A DNA stretch of 37,273 bases, taken from Stramenopiles sp. TOSAG23-2 (Eukaryota > Sar). Numbering within the stretch: position 1 is the first letter of the stretch; each line of letters opens with the position of its first letter. The notes under the pieces are model-generated. The model was given only the letters and a program-made list of their open reading frames with translations. It did not search any database and was not told the DNA's origin. Location of the stretch: contig LT649320.1 in NCBI GenBank assembly GCA_900128395.1, forward strand, positions 1 through 37,273, read 5' to 3'. Positions 1 to 9,573 of the stretch are shown here, piece after piece. The position numbers were made by a program, and so were the translations under genes.

Positions 1-1
1 A

Positions 2-157
2 AGACCTTCGTCTACACCCACCATAGGAAAACAGAACAGCAAAAGAAGAAATTCTAAATTTGTTGATCTTTCAAAATATAGTGGACCATTAAGTGTGAAA
101 GATTTTAACGTTTGTCAATATTATTTTAAGGAAAGATATTCTAACAACAAAGCATAA
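2..157 (+). CDS. Possible C-terminal tail of an upstream gene (5' truncated by window)
   Basis: An open frame enters from the left edge and runs 51 codons to TAA at 155-157. The peptide is basic at first (GKQNSKRRNSKF) and then mixed (VDLSKYSGPLSVKDF), which looks moderately coding-like. It ends only 66 bp before the next start, a tighter same-strand spacing than any other in the window. It would also be the only same-strand neighbour pair. On the opposite strand an ATG at 24-22 opens a frame (MVGVDEGL) that runs off the edge, so the true neighbour could instead be a divergent minus-strand gene. A 51-codon open frame is only mildly improbable by chance at this base composition. I do not recognise a family. 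Confidence 0.28.
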   Translation, partial: RPSSTPTIGKQNSKRRNSKFVDLSKYSGPLSVKDFNVCQYYFKERYSNNKA

Positions 158-223
158 AGATAGATATTTTATTGAATAATTCTTTTTCTTTTTTTAATTC
201 AAGTATACATATCGAAATAAACT

Positions 224-2272
224 ATGGCAACTTTATATGCCAGACAATTGCTTGGGTTGGATGGTAAAGAGAGTGGGGATAATGATTCTAATATGCCAAC
301 GCAAAGCAGATTTCGTAGTGTTTCTAAATCAACACGTCATCGACCAAATTTATTTAATCCAAGTTATGAATACGATGAAGATGCAGCTACTACATATTAT
401 CCTAAATCCTTAGGAACGAAGCGCCTTTTGGAACATGCGCTAAGCGAGCATTATTTGTTTTCACAACTTGCAAAACGTGATTTATCGGAAGTTGTTAATG
501 CTATGAAAAAGAAACTAGCACATACAAACGATACAATTATTACTCAAGGAACAGAAGGTGATCTTTTTTACATATTGGAGGAAGGTGCTTGTGAAGCATA
601 TGTAAATGGAAAATCTGTGAAAAAATATGCTAGTGGTGAAAGTTTTGGTGAACTTGCACTTTTACATAGCTGTCCACGTGCTGCATCCGTTGTTGCTACA
701 TCCCATGGGACTTTATGGACATTAAATCGCGCTACATTTAAACGGACTTTACAAAATTCCAAAGTAAAAGAAAACATTAAACGTTGTGAATTTTTAAAAA
801 AAGTGCCAAATTTTAAGACATTGACAAATCAAGAAATTGGTAGCATTGCTGGTGTGATTGAAATGGAAATGTATGACAAAGGCAATAATATTGTTCGTGA
901 AGGTGAAAGGGGTGATAAATTTTACATTATACAAGATGGCGAATGCAATGCATTGAAAAAAGCAGATGGGGAAATTGTTACAATTGGTACTTTGCAAGCA
1001 GGTGATTTTTTTGGTGAAACTGCAATTATTACCCATGAACCACGAAATGCAACTGTGCAAGTTACGTCGGATACAGCAATTGTTTTATCATTATCAAAAT
1101 ATGATTTTGAAACGGTCCTTGGGCCATTGAAACACTTAATGGACGATGTACGGCGGAAACGCAGGAATGATACGGCAAGCGCATTGAAAAGGCATAGCCA
1201 ATCTTCTGGCAGGGGAAGTGATACAGAAGGTAAAAAAGGAGGTAAAAGTGAACCAGCAACTGCAGATTTATCTATTTTATGGGAAGATTTGAAATTTTAT
1301 GTTACGCTAGGAACTGGTACATTTGGTAGGGTCAAATTAGTAGAACACGTGCCTACAAATCGCGCGATGGCATTGAAAGCGATGCAAAAAGCACAAGTAG
1401 TAAGGGCACACCAAGCAAAAAATGTTTGTAGCGAGAAAGATTCAATGTTAATGTGCAACCACCCTTTTGTTATTAAATTGTATCGTACATTCCAAGATAA
1501 AAATTCAATTTACATGTTATTGGAGTTGGTGCAAGGCGGTGAATTATGGAGTTTACTATATCAAAGCAAAGCATTACCACGGACTCGTATTGGTATTGGT
1601 GGCTTTGAATCTAATGCATGTAAATTTTATGCGGCTTGTGTAGTCAGCGCGTTTGAACACATCCATGGATTTGGTATCGCATATCGTGATTTAAAACCTG
1701 AAAATTTATTATTAGCAGCAAATGGCTATTTAAAAGTCGTTGATTTTGGTTTTGCTAAGAAATTGCCATATCGTAAAAAGGGCAAATTGTTGCATCAAAC
1801 GTTTACTTTATGCGGAACGCCAGAATATTTGTCACCGGAATTAGTGAAACAAACAGGTCATAATCGTGGTGTAGATTGGTGGGCATGTGGTATATTGATA
1901 CATGAATTGTTACATGGGGAAACCCCATTTTGCGATGATAATCAACATCAAATGTTTAAAATGATTATGCAATCAAAAAAATATTTAAAAATCGATGAAC
2001 GTGTTGAAGGAAGCGGTAATGATATTATAAATAAATTGCTTGAGAAAGATTCGGCAAGGCGATTTGGTACTGTCCGTGGTGGCGTAGAAGATGTGAAAAA
2101 CCATCCATGGTTTAGTACAATCAATTGGGATAAATTGGTCAATCAGGATATAGCAGCACCTTTTGTGCCAAGTTTGAAAAATGCATTAGATACATCAATG
2201 TTTGACCCATATGAAGAGAGTGATCATGTACAATCATATCATGGGGATAATAGTGCTTTTGAAACATTTTAA
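224..2272 (+). CDS. Cyclic-nucleotide-dependent AGC protein kinase (PKG-like, two CNB domains)
   Basis: 682 aa. The order is N-terminal linker, two tandem cyclic-nucleotide-binding domains (about 75-190 and 195-310), then an AGC kinase domain (about 355-620) and C-terminal tail. This is the single-chain layout of cGMP-dependent kinases, as opposed to the separate R and C subunits of PKA. Phosphate-binding cassettes are visible around FGELAL (141-146) with R152, and FFGETAI (262-268) with R274. Kinase landmarks are the Gly loop GTGTFG (363-368), Lys in MALK (K385), YRDLKPEN (catalytic D489), DFG (D507) and GTPEYLSPE. The first residue after each cassette Arg is Ala153 and Asn275, not the Thr associated with cGMP selectivity in animal PKG, so the ligand may not be cGMP. 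An RFRSVS stretch near residue 30 could be an autoinhibitory or autophosphorylation site. The start is fixed by an in-frame TAA just upstream (218-220). Confidence 0.93.
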   Translation: MATLYARQLLGLDGKESGDNDSNMPTQSRFRSVSKSTRHRPNLFNPSYEYDEDAATTYYPKSLGTKRLLEHALSEHYLFSQLAKRDLSEVVNAMKKKLAHTNDTIITQGTEGDLFYILEEGACEAYVNGKSVKKYASGESFGELALLHSCPRAASVVATSHGTLWTLNRATFKRTLQNSKVKENIKRCEFLKKVPNFKTLTNQEIGSIAGVIEMEMYDKGNNIVREGERGDKFYIIQDGECNALKKADGEIVTIGTLQAGDFFGETAIITHEPRNATVQVTSDTAIVLSLSKYDFETVLGPLKHLMDDVRRKRRNDTASALKRHSQSSGRGSDTEGKKGGKSEPATADLSILWEDLKFYVTLGTGTFGRVKLVEHVPTNRAMALKAMQKAQVVRAHQAKNVCSEKDSMLMCNHPFVIKLYRTFQDKNSIYMLLELVQGGELWSLLYQSKALPRTRIGIGGFESNACKFYAACVVSAFEHIHGFGIAYRDLKPENLLLAANGYLKVVDFGFAKKLPYRKKGKLLHQTFTLCGTPEYLSPELVKQTGHNRGVDWWACGILIHELLHGETPFCDDNQHQMFKMIMQSKKYLKIDERVEGSGNDIINKLLEKDSARRFGTVRGGVEDVKNHPWFSTINWDKLVNQDIAAPFVPSLKNALDTSMFDPYEESDHVQSYHGDNSAFETF

Positions 2273-2514
2273 ATGCGTTTACATTTTAAAAAATGTACGG
2301 AATTAAGATTTTATTTTGTAGTTTGTTTTTAACTGTGTTTTTTTTTGATTTCTGTGGATAGAGGCTAGAGGCCGTTGATTTGGTACACTCCTTTTTATCA
2401 TATTTTTACTCTTCACAAATAGATCTCACGAATATATTTATTTAAATATATGTGTTTTTCTCTTACTCATATGTTAATAAATATATACGACGTATAATTA
2501 TATATATGCACATA

Positions 2515-3645
2515 TTAATGCTTCCATTCACCTGTATCATCACAAAATAATGGCCTAGCAGTTGGATAACATTCAGGTGTTTCACAGGTGAAATGCAATT
2601 GTCTACATGCTTTGCCTTTTTTACCCCATGGTGCATGTTCATCCGTGAAGCATCGTGCGGATGAACCAAAATTTGTATGCAAACCATTTTTTCGCTCATT
2701 TACTGTAGGTGTTATATAACATGTTTGTTTATTTACTTCTTTATTTTCTTGTCTCCAATCTTTTGAACAACCGGTCCTTTCTCCGGTATATTCATCAATG
2801 GTACATTTAGGACAATTATCTTGTATATCCGTACATGCAGAAGGACATGGTTTGATCCCTACGCCATTATTACTTTCATCGCATTTATAAAATAATTGAT
2901 AACACCATGCTTGTGTCAATGCATCCATGCAATCGTTTGATTGCCCTGAACCAATTAATGGGGTTTGTTCTAAATGGCGCCATTCCACACTTAAGGTTTG
3001 ATAATTTACATATTTGCCACATATATGCAAGTCGCCATAGTTTGGTTGTTTACAAGCATTCATTCCAGTAACTGGATGCAATGAATATTTAATCGATTTA
3101 ACGCTCGTAGTACTACTATTATTATTATTATTATTCCCTTCATCAGGTTTAAAATTTACACGTACATACCACCATCCTTCTTGAACTAAATGTGGTGCAT
3201 TGACACCAACAGCAAAATAACCACCATTAATTTCATCTTTTCCACCAGATTTATATAATTTTTCTTTACTTTCTTCAAAGATTGTAGAATGTTTTGTATA
3301 TGCAGTTGATACATCAGAAATACCAATATTATTAGTAGCATCACATCCATGTCTTAAATATAATGATAATGCATCTGCATTTTCATCATGGTCAGTAAAT
3401 AATGATACTTTTAATGCAGCTGGTTTGGATAAATATATTTTATAATATGCACTTTTTCCCATGTTAGTTAATAAATTAACTTCATCGTAATTTTGATCTG
3501 GTTGGATTTCTTTAGCTGATATACATTTATCATATTCCGTCATCGTAGATGTTGTTGATGAAGAAGTTACTATATCAAACATATGGGACATACATAGTAT
3601 TATTATTATTTTAATAAAAAATAATAATTGAATCTGGTTATACAT
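2515..3645 (-). CDS. Secreted protein with PPC-like and frizzled-like Cys-rich domains
   Basis: 376 aa. The N terminus has a hydrophobic run (LLFFIKIIIILCMSH) that reads as a signal peptide. Residues about 40-190 look like a beta-sandwich of the PPC/bacterial pre-peptidase C-terminal kind (ADALSLYLRHGC, then GWWYVRVNF); this assignment is weak. Residues about 195-290 carry a Cys pattern close to a frizzled CRD: CGKY..Y.TL, then CMDALTQAWCYQLFYKC, KPCPSAC and NCPKC. A further Cys-rich tail follows, with several disulphide-type Cys and no transmembrane helix, so the protein is probably secreted or luminal. Frizzled-type CRDs are best known from animal Wnt receptors but occur in other eukaryotes. 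No seven-TM region follows, so it is not a receptor of that class. It is convergent with the kinase gene and divergent from ATP synthase d. Confidence 0.75.
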   Translation of the reverse strand: MYNQIQLLFFIKIIIILCMSHMFDIVTSSSTTSTMTEYDKCISAKEIQPDQNYDEVNLLTNMGKSAYYKIYLSKPAALKVSLFTDHDENADALSLYLRHGCDATNNIGISDVSTAYTKHSTIFEESKEKLYKSGGKDEINGGYFAVGVNAPHLVQEGWWYVRVNFKPDEGNNNNNNSSTTSVKSIKYSLHPVTGMNACKQPNYGDLHICGKYVNYQTLSVEWRHLEQTPLIGSGQSNDCMDALTQAWCYQLFYKCDESNNGVGIKPCPSACTDIQDNCPKCTIDEYTGERTGCSKDWRQENKEVNKQTCYITPTVNERKNGLHTNFGSSARCFTDEHAPWGKKGKACRQLHFTCETPECYPTARPLFCDDTGEWKH

Positions 3646-4442
3646 TTCTTTAACTTAATAACAACAATACTACTGCTAATTATTAATATATTAATATATT
3701 CTAATATGATATATTCTTTCGTTAAGAATTATTATTATTATTATATTATTCTTGATTACATATATATATATATACATACGAATGTAAATCTGTGTGACGA
3801 TGACTAATTTCTTACAAATTTTATATAAAAATGTGTTCATCAAAATCCACAAAAGGTGCAAACAAAGTGCCAAAAAAAAAAAACAACAAATTTGGTTAAA
3901 AACCTTAAAATACCACTCCAAGGATTTGCGGCGCCTCCTACATACAATACTATTCGTTGTACTTAAATTTCAAACAAATCCTATCATTTTCCACCCACGT
4001 TTTAGGTGAAATATTTGCAGAACCACCCAAGTTAGCTCGACGTAGCGTTATGTCTATGTTCACCATGCCTTAGCATAGTAGACGAAAAGATTTGATCGAA
4101 TTAGAGACTAATAGCCACATAACTTTCATGATTTTCACCATTTCCATCGCTCTAATACTAACTCCATGCTTTGACGACATCAAAAACCGCTGCATGAATA
4201 TTCGTACTTGTTACTATACAAATACATCATATTAAACAAACAAAACAGTATAAAATATATACATATATTTATAAAATTGGATTACGTAAGAAATATATAT
4301 AGATGTCAAGAGAGAGAAGTGATACAAGTAGATTCATTTTGAAATAGTAATCTATATTATTATACTTTTATTTTAGTAGATAAAGAATATAATTAAAACG
4401 TATATACATACATACATACATATATATATATATAAATAAAAC
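3646..4442. other. Divergent intergenic region with a higher-GC island
   Basis: This is 797 bp between two outward-facing genes. The flanks are AT-rich: TAA/TTA runs near 3725-3755, TA repeats near 3760-3775 and 4245-4300, CATA repeats near 4405-4420, and an A12 run near 3871. The middle, about 3925-4200, is clearly richer in G+C and less repetitive. I looked for tRNA, snRNA and coding signals there on both strands and found none I could defend. It is the likely shared promoter region. Confidence 0.5.
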
Positions 4443-5083
4443 ATGTTGAGAACATCTGTTTTGAAGGTAAGGCAAGTACGTAAACGTGCTGTTGATTGGT
4501 TAGCATTATCAGGAAAAGTGAGTACTGATGGTGCAAGGACTGACGTCAACCGTTTACGTGATTTATATGATGAAATCAATGCTGCTGCTAAAATGTATGA
4601 AGGTGAAGTAGCTGCAATTGATTTTGCAGGATACCGTAAAGATATCAGTGCACCTGGTATTGTTGATGAGTTTGAAGTACGTAATACACATATATCTATC
4701 GAACACTATTATCTATACACAAAGATAAAACGTTTCCTTCCTATATCTTATATAATATATTTAAAAACATATTTTACTAACAGAATACTTATGTATATAA
4801 ACAGGCCGCATACAATTCCATAGTTTACCCAGAAATCAAATTAAGTGAAAGTACAGTTGCTGATATGAATGCTAAAATGGATCAAATCTTAGCAGATGCA
4901 TCAACAATGCGTGAAGAATCCGTTTCTCGTTTAGCAGAATTGGAAAGTATGATTGCTGAAGCCGAAGCAAACAAAACAACACGTGACACAACTATTGATG
5001 AAGTATTAGCAAGATATCCACATATTGCTGAAGAGATTGATGATGAAATTGAAAATCATCAATGGTGGAAAGATGTTAATTAA
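4443..5083 (+). CDS. ATP5PD: Mitochondrial ATP synthase subunit d (two exons)
   Basis: Exons 4443-4676 and 4805-5083 join in phase 0 to give 170 aa, close to the family's usual ~160. The subunit belongs to the peripheral stalk of mitochondrial F1Fo ATP synthase. Family signatures visible are the N-terminal VDWLALSGKV block, the AIDFAGYRKDI.APGIVDEFE block ending exon 1, and a long charged helical region in exon 2 (residues about 95-150) with the C-terminal ARYPHIAEEI motif. The intron is 128 nt (GTACGT...ACAG) with TACTAAC at 4775-4781. The exon-2 frame is open from 4805, so splicing restores AAYNSIVYPEIKL before the internal ATG at 4865. The first residues (MLRTSVLKVRQVRKRA) are basic and amphipathic, consistent with mitochondrial import. 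This may be the family's own N terminus and not a cleaved presequence. Confidence 0.88.
4677..4804 (+). other. Spliceosomal intron in ATP synthase d
   Basis: This 128-nt phase-0 intron has donor GTACGT at 4677, acceptor ACAG ending at 4804 and a perfect TACTAAC branch motif at 4775-4781. The branch A is 24 nt from the acceptor. Retaining it would abolish the conserved junction between VDEFE and AAYNS. Confidence 0.85.
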
Positions 5084-5847
5084 ACTTGTTTTTGTTCATA
5101 TATATAATTATAAAAAAGAAATATATATATATGCATTGTATATATGTAATTTATGATGTAGTTGGATGTATCATTAGAACAGGAGATTTGGAATTTAACA
5201 TACATTTTTTTTCTCGTTTTAGTTTTTTTATAATTCCGACGAGACACATTTTAATTCGTGACACATACACACATACAATGTGTGTTATCACATTTTAAAA
5301 TTGTTTCTTGATAGTTGTTTTGAAAATGAAAAGAGGGAAAAAATGGTGTAATAATCTAGTCGATATAATAATAATCTATTTTAAATCAAGAAATGAAGAG
5401 ATTTTGATATGAAGAGAGAAGAGAGAGAGAGAAATTGTTGTGTCGTCGTACATTTAAAATTAAAAAATTATATATGCTGTGTTTGTATTTTTTGATGTCG
5501 AATTTTTTATGATTCGAGAATATTGTACAGTGTTTGACGACTAGGGCTTAATGCATGTGCGTGCGTTTACATCTCCCCCCTTGTTAAGTATTTTGAAAAA
5601 ATATATTAGTGTTTTTATAGAAACAATATCTTTTAATATATATTACATACTCCTCACATTTTGCAAGTCACACGCACACATGTTTTCTCATATCTCTCTT
5701 TCAACTCTCACGTTTGTGGTATATAAATATATTAGATTTACATTCTGGTGTTTCAAATATTTTTTCAAATCAAAAATTATTACAAATTTATATCAGTATC
5801 AATGCAGTATGTTTACACACACATATATATATAAAAGCGTAATACCT
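5084..5847. other. Convergent intergenic region, AT-rich
   Basis: 764 bp between two facing 3' ends. It contains TA microsatellites (5098-5132, 5825-5835), a purine GA tract at about 5408-5432 and several T-rich stretches. No convincing ORF, RNA gene or strong inverted repeat was seen. Parts are probably 3' UTRs. Confidence 0.5.
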
Positions 5848-6612
5848 TTATGCCTCTTTCATTTCGACATCATCCGTTGACACTGTCGCATCGCCAAATG
5901 CAGTATTTAAATAATTTTTCAATTCATCGACACTTAACATTTTAACATCTTGATCTTTACCAACTATTGCAATGCCAACACTTTCAGCTGTTAAATCTTT
6001 ATCACCAGCTGCACCTTCTAAAGATTTCAAAGCATGTATTACTAATTCATCAACAGATAAGTCTGGGAATGTTTCAAATACTTTTTCCAAATATGTCCTA
6101 GCACTTTGTGATCTGGAGCCAATGGCTTGCGCTTTATGTTCGTAATAATGTGCGGTTGGGCTTGTTTCATATATATGTGGTCCAGTCTTATCATATCCAG
6201 CAACCAATAAACCAACACCAAATGGACGACCACGTTCATATGTCATATCTTGTGTACATCTTTGATGCATATCAGAAATGTGGGAAACTAAACGTCCAAC
6301 TTGTAAACTTGCACCGTATACGAACCTATGGTTTAAGCATTCCATTCGCATATGATCGCTCAAATATCGCGCATCTGCGGTTAAACCAGAGATTGAAATG
6401 ACTAAATGTGAATCCATTTTAAATAACTTTTCTTGGTATGATGCTAATTCGTCTGGTGACCTTTTCAATACCCCTAAAACTGCATGTGTTTTGCTTTTAA
6501 TTCCAACACAACATGAACCTTGTTTCACTGCTTCAGCAGCATATTCAACTTGAAACAATCGTCCTTGCGGGGAAAATGTGGTTGGATCTGTATCGTATTG
6601 ATTTCTAAACAT
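5848..6612 (-). CDS. PSMA1: 20S proteasome subunit alpha type 1 (alpha6)
   Basis: 254 aa, the usual length. This is an outer-ring, non-catalytic alpha subunit of the 20S core proteasome. The N terminus MFRNQYD.D followed by FSPQGRLFQVEYAAEAVKQG is the proteasome alpha signature in its alpha-type-1 form. Further matches are GIKSKTHAVL, ISISGLTADARYLSDHMR, ERGRPFGVGLLVAGYD..GPHIYET and IGSRSQSARTYLE. A short acidic tail (STDDVEMKEA) closes the protein. The reading frame is uninterrupted. It is convergent with ATP synthase d and divergent from the abundant secreted protein across the minisatellite region. Confidence 0.97.
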   Translation of the reverse strand: MFRNQYDTDPTTFSPQGRLFQVEYAAEAVKQGSCCVGIKSKTHAVLGVLKRSPDELASYQEKLFKMDSHLVISISGLTADARYLSDHMRMECLNHRFVYGASLQVGRLVSHISDMHQRCTQDMTYERGRPFGVGLLVAGYDKTGPHIYETSPTAHYYEHKAQAIGSRSQSARTYLEKVFETFPDLSVDELVIHALKSLEGAAGDKDLTAESVGIAIVGKDQDVKMLSVDELKNYLNTAFGDATVSTDDVEMKEA

Positions 6613-7741
6613 GATGATGTCTGTATAATATATATATATCTTGTTCCGGTCCCAGTTGTCTATATAGTACTCTTTTAAAGATATATAAACAATATTGTTT
6701 TTTATATTATATTATTTTTGAACTAAGAAGAAGAAAATATTGAATATTATTCATTATTATACTATTTATTGTACTTGAATGTTACCTATCAAACTAGGTC
6801 AATTCGTCAATTCAATTTTTTTTAAAGCACAAAGTTGCTAAACCACAGTTGCTAAACCAGTAAACATATAAAAAAATAATGGCAAAAAGTTTTGATCAAG
6901 AATAAGTTAGCTCCCAGAGCTCTAGTATAGGAGTAGCATGATGATACAGCCTGCTAAAACCTTGCTTTTCTCCCCTGCGGGCTAAACACCTGCTAAACAC
7001 CTGCTAAACACCTGCTAAACACCTGCTAAAACCTTGCTTTTCTCCCCTGCGGGCTAAACACCTGCTAAACACCTGCTAAACACCTGCTAAACACCTGCTA
7101 AAACCTTGCTTTTCTCCCCTGCGGGCTAAACACCTGCTAAACACCTGCATTCCACACCTGCTAAAACCTTGCTTTTCTCCCCTACCTGCTAAACACCTGC
7201 TAAACACCTGCTAAAACCTTGCTTTTCTCCCCTGCCTGCTAAACACCTGCTAAACACCTGCTAAAACCTTGCTTTTCTCCCCTGCCTGCTAAACACCTGC
7301 TAAAACCCTGCTAAACACCTGCAGGGGCTGCTAAAACCCGCATTTCTCCATTTCTACACAATAGCACCGACACAGCATTAACGAGGAGTGTGAAAAGAAG
7401 TGATTTTGAGGTGAAATAAAAAAAGAGGGCGGTGGTCAAGCCAATAAAACCTTCAAGGAAATACTCAATATTCCAATACTAAATAGTTATATATTTTTAG
7501 ATGGAAACACACTCGTTAAACAAGAACAGAATGTAGATAGATGTACAGATTAGATATAATTACAGATAGTATTATTATCAGATATATATATATATATAGA
7601 TAGATATATAATATTATTTTATTAAATTACAAAAGAACTTAGATATCAAAAAGTAGTTTTGTAAGATAAAAAGAACATATACAACCTGTAACGAAAGCGT
7701 GAGAGATTATTTTATATTTACAAATTTATTCATTATAAACC
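6613..7741. other. Divergent intergenic region holding a minisatellite
   Basis: 1129 bp between two outward-facing genes. From PSMA1 outward: AT-rich sequence to about 6780, a short lead-in with GTTGCTAAACCA-type repeats (about 6833-6862), the nested minisatellite 6951-7347, a mixed segment to about 7440, then AT-rich sequence with a TA/GATA microsatellite (about 7580-7610) up to the next start. No ORF of substance was found. Confidence 0.6.
6951..7347. repeat. Nested minisatellite (11-bp unit in 72/50-bp higher-order units)
   Basis: The basic unit is CTGCTAAACAC (11 bp). Blocks of it alternate with a longer spacer that starts CTGCTAAAACCTTGC and continues TTTTCTCCCC. Higher-order units begin at 6951, 7023, 7095, 7158, 7208 and 7258, with lengths 72, 72, 63, 50 and 50 bp before a degenerate last copy. 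The first three spacers end in TGCGGG; the later ones end in TAC or TGC. The array is much richer in G+C than its surroundings and lies between two divergent genes. Confidence 0.95.
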
Positions 7742-9142
7742 ATGTTACGTTCCGCTATTGTATTATTATGTATGGTAGCATTAGTTAATGCCGGTAGTTT
7801 AAGAGCACCGGATGCAGCACCAGCAAATGCTCCAGAATCTGAAGTATTAAACAAAGCATCTGAAGTTGCAAACTCTGCAGCAAGAGTACCATTGCCACAA
7901 GGAGGTCCACATGGTATGAACAGAGGAAGCGGTTATGTACCAAAATGGTCACATGACGTATTAAATAATAATGTTAAAGCAATTAAAGACAACTGGGCAA
8001 ACCAAGAAGGTAAACTTGGATATTACAATGGACATTTTGGTTACAACCCAAGTGTACACCCAGATTTACAAGGAAACGTTGTTAACCCAGCACAATTTGG
8101 TTTGAGTGGCATTCCAGCTGCAACACCAGGTTACATGCAACCTATGTTCAAAGCATCTGCATACAAAGGTAACCAACCATCAGTTGGTATGCCACCAGTG
8201 GTTCCAGGTATGCCATATCTTGGACAACCAAGTGAAAAGTTAGATGCTATGAGGCAAATCAACGAGGCAACTGCTGCTGCAAAGCAAGGTGTTGCTGCAG
8301 TGCAAAACATGGTACCAGTTACATTGGCAAATGGTATTCGAATGAACGTTCCACAAGGTGAAGCAAATGCATTAGGTATTCCAGGTATGCCAGTGCAACC
8401 AAACGGCAAACTAGCTGTTGATGCAAATAAATTGTTAGGTTCACCTATCACTTTACCAGGTACACCAGAACATTACAAAGATGTTACCACCCGTATCTTG
8501 AACGAGCAAGCTTCTGTAGGAGCACAAATCGCAAATGTACAAGCAGTTGAGACCCAGCACGCACAAAGAGCTGCATATTTAGGCGCTATGATGCATCAAT
8601 TGCAACAACAATATTTACAAGCACAACATTTGGATCACTTACAAAAAACATACATGGAAAAAATGGCACGTCGTAATGCTGCACTTGGTATTGACCGTCA
8701 TCGTGTACAAAACGAATATTCATTAGGTGGTTTATTGAACCAATACAACTCTGTAAAAGCATACGAGCAACATGTACGTAGTGTAGTTTCTCAAATCGAT
8801 GTCGTTAAACAAAACTTGATGAAAGAAATCATGACCTTCAGACAAAGTATTCGTAAAGATACCAATGCCATCAAAGAATTATTAGATGGTAAAATGCCAT
8901 CTGCATCAGCAAGTGGCCCAGAAGGTAAATTGGAAAAAGAAGAACAAGCAGCATTATCCTTAGGCGAAAAAGCAGCTGATCAGCAAAAGAAAGCAGATAC
9001 AGACGCAGTTAAAGCAAATGATGAATTCATCAACCATGTTGAATCCGCATTGAACAAAGGACCAGGTGGTGATTCTAGTGGTTCTAGTGGTGCTGCTGCT
9101 CCAGCAGCATCTGGAGCAGAGGGACGTGCACCTAAATTGTAA
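7742..9142 (+). CDS. Secreted Ala/Gln/Pro-rich protein of unknown function, probably highly expressed
   Basis: 466 aa. A clear signal peptide (MLRSAIVLLCMVALVNAG) with likely cleavage near residue 18 is followed by a mature chain in which I see no Cys. Residues about 20-110 are Gly/Asn/Tyr-rich. Residues about 120-235 carry repeated PGMP motifs (VPGMPYLGQP, IPGMPVQPNG). Residues about 240-370 are Gln/Ala/His-rich and helical (MMHQLQQQYLQAQHLDHLQ). The C terminus is charged and then Ser/Gly/Ala-rich. Codon choice looks more restricted than in neighbours, often C-ending in Asn, Tyr, His and Thr codons, suggesting strong expression. I recognise no family. A structural, cell-surface or extracellular-matrix role is only inference. 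Its upstream region contains the minisatellite. Confidence 0.85.
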   Translation: MLRSAIVLLCMVALVNAGSLRAPDAAPANAPESEVLNKASEVANSAARVPLPQGGPHGMNRGSGYVPKWSHDVLNNNVKAIKDNWANQEGKLGYYNGHFGYNPSVHPDLQGNVVNPAQFGLSGIPAATPGYMQPMFKASAYKGNQPSVGMPPVVPGMPYLGQPSEKLDAMRQINEATAAAKQGVAAVQNMVPVTLANGIRMNVPQGEANALGIPGMPVQPNGKLAVDANKLLGSPITLPGTPEHYKDVTTRILNEQASVGAQIANVQAVETQHAQRAAYLGAMMHQLQQQYLQAQHLDHLQKTYMEKMARRNAALGIDRHRVQNEYSLGGLLNQYNSVKAYEQHVRSVVSQIDVVKQNLMKEIMTFRQSIRKDTNAIKELLDGKMPSASASGPEGKLEKEEQAALSLGEKAADQQKKADTDAVKANDEFINHVESALNKGPGGDSSGSSGAAAPAASGAEGRAPKL

Positions 9143-9573
9143 TGGTTGAAGATATAAAAATATAAAAATAGGCGGGGAGTGACGGACAGAATATGATATA
9201 CTTTTAGAGATGGTTTTGCAGGCAATTATGTATAGTATATTTTATTTAAATATCATTATAATCAATACGTGAGACTCAAACTTAAAAATATTAAATGTAA
9301 CTTTTAATACACGTATTTTATTTTTTATTTTATTAATTATATATATTAATATATTTACGAGTATGTAATAAAAATGTATGATACGAAGTAATGTTTTGTA
9401 TTTTTCTACTTTTAAAAAAATGATATCATAATAATGACAATTCCTATCATACTTCAAAATCTAAAAATATTGAAAAAAATATATACCAAACGCAAAAATA
9501 ATAAAATAAAAGAATATCTTATTATCTGCGTGTAAATAATAATATTATACGCGACGTGTACGTATATTTTTCT
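9143..9573. other. Convergent intergenic region
   Basis: 431 bp of AT-rich sequence between facing 3' ends. It contains the perfect 10-bp palindrome ATGATATCAT at 9420-9429 and an ACG-rich stretch near 9550-9566. No ORF or RNA gene is supported. Confidence 0.5.

Noticed and set aside
3925-4200. Possible structured RNA (tRNA or snRNA) in the GC-richer island
   Set aside because: No tRNA arm or B-box sequence and no recognisable U1-U6 signature on either strand. A yeast-like TACTAAC word near 4150 has no matching intron.
5551-5880. 109-codon plus-strand ORF before PSMA1
   Set aside because: Phe/Ile/Tyr/His-rich translation of AT sequence overlapping the PSMA1 3' end; no protein-like pattern.
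6951-7347. CRISPR-like look of the repeat array
   Set aside because: Repeats are contiguous with no unique spacers, units are 11 bp, and the genome is eukaryotic.
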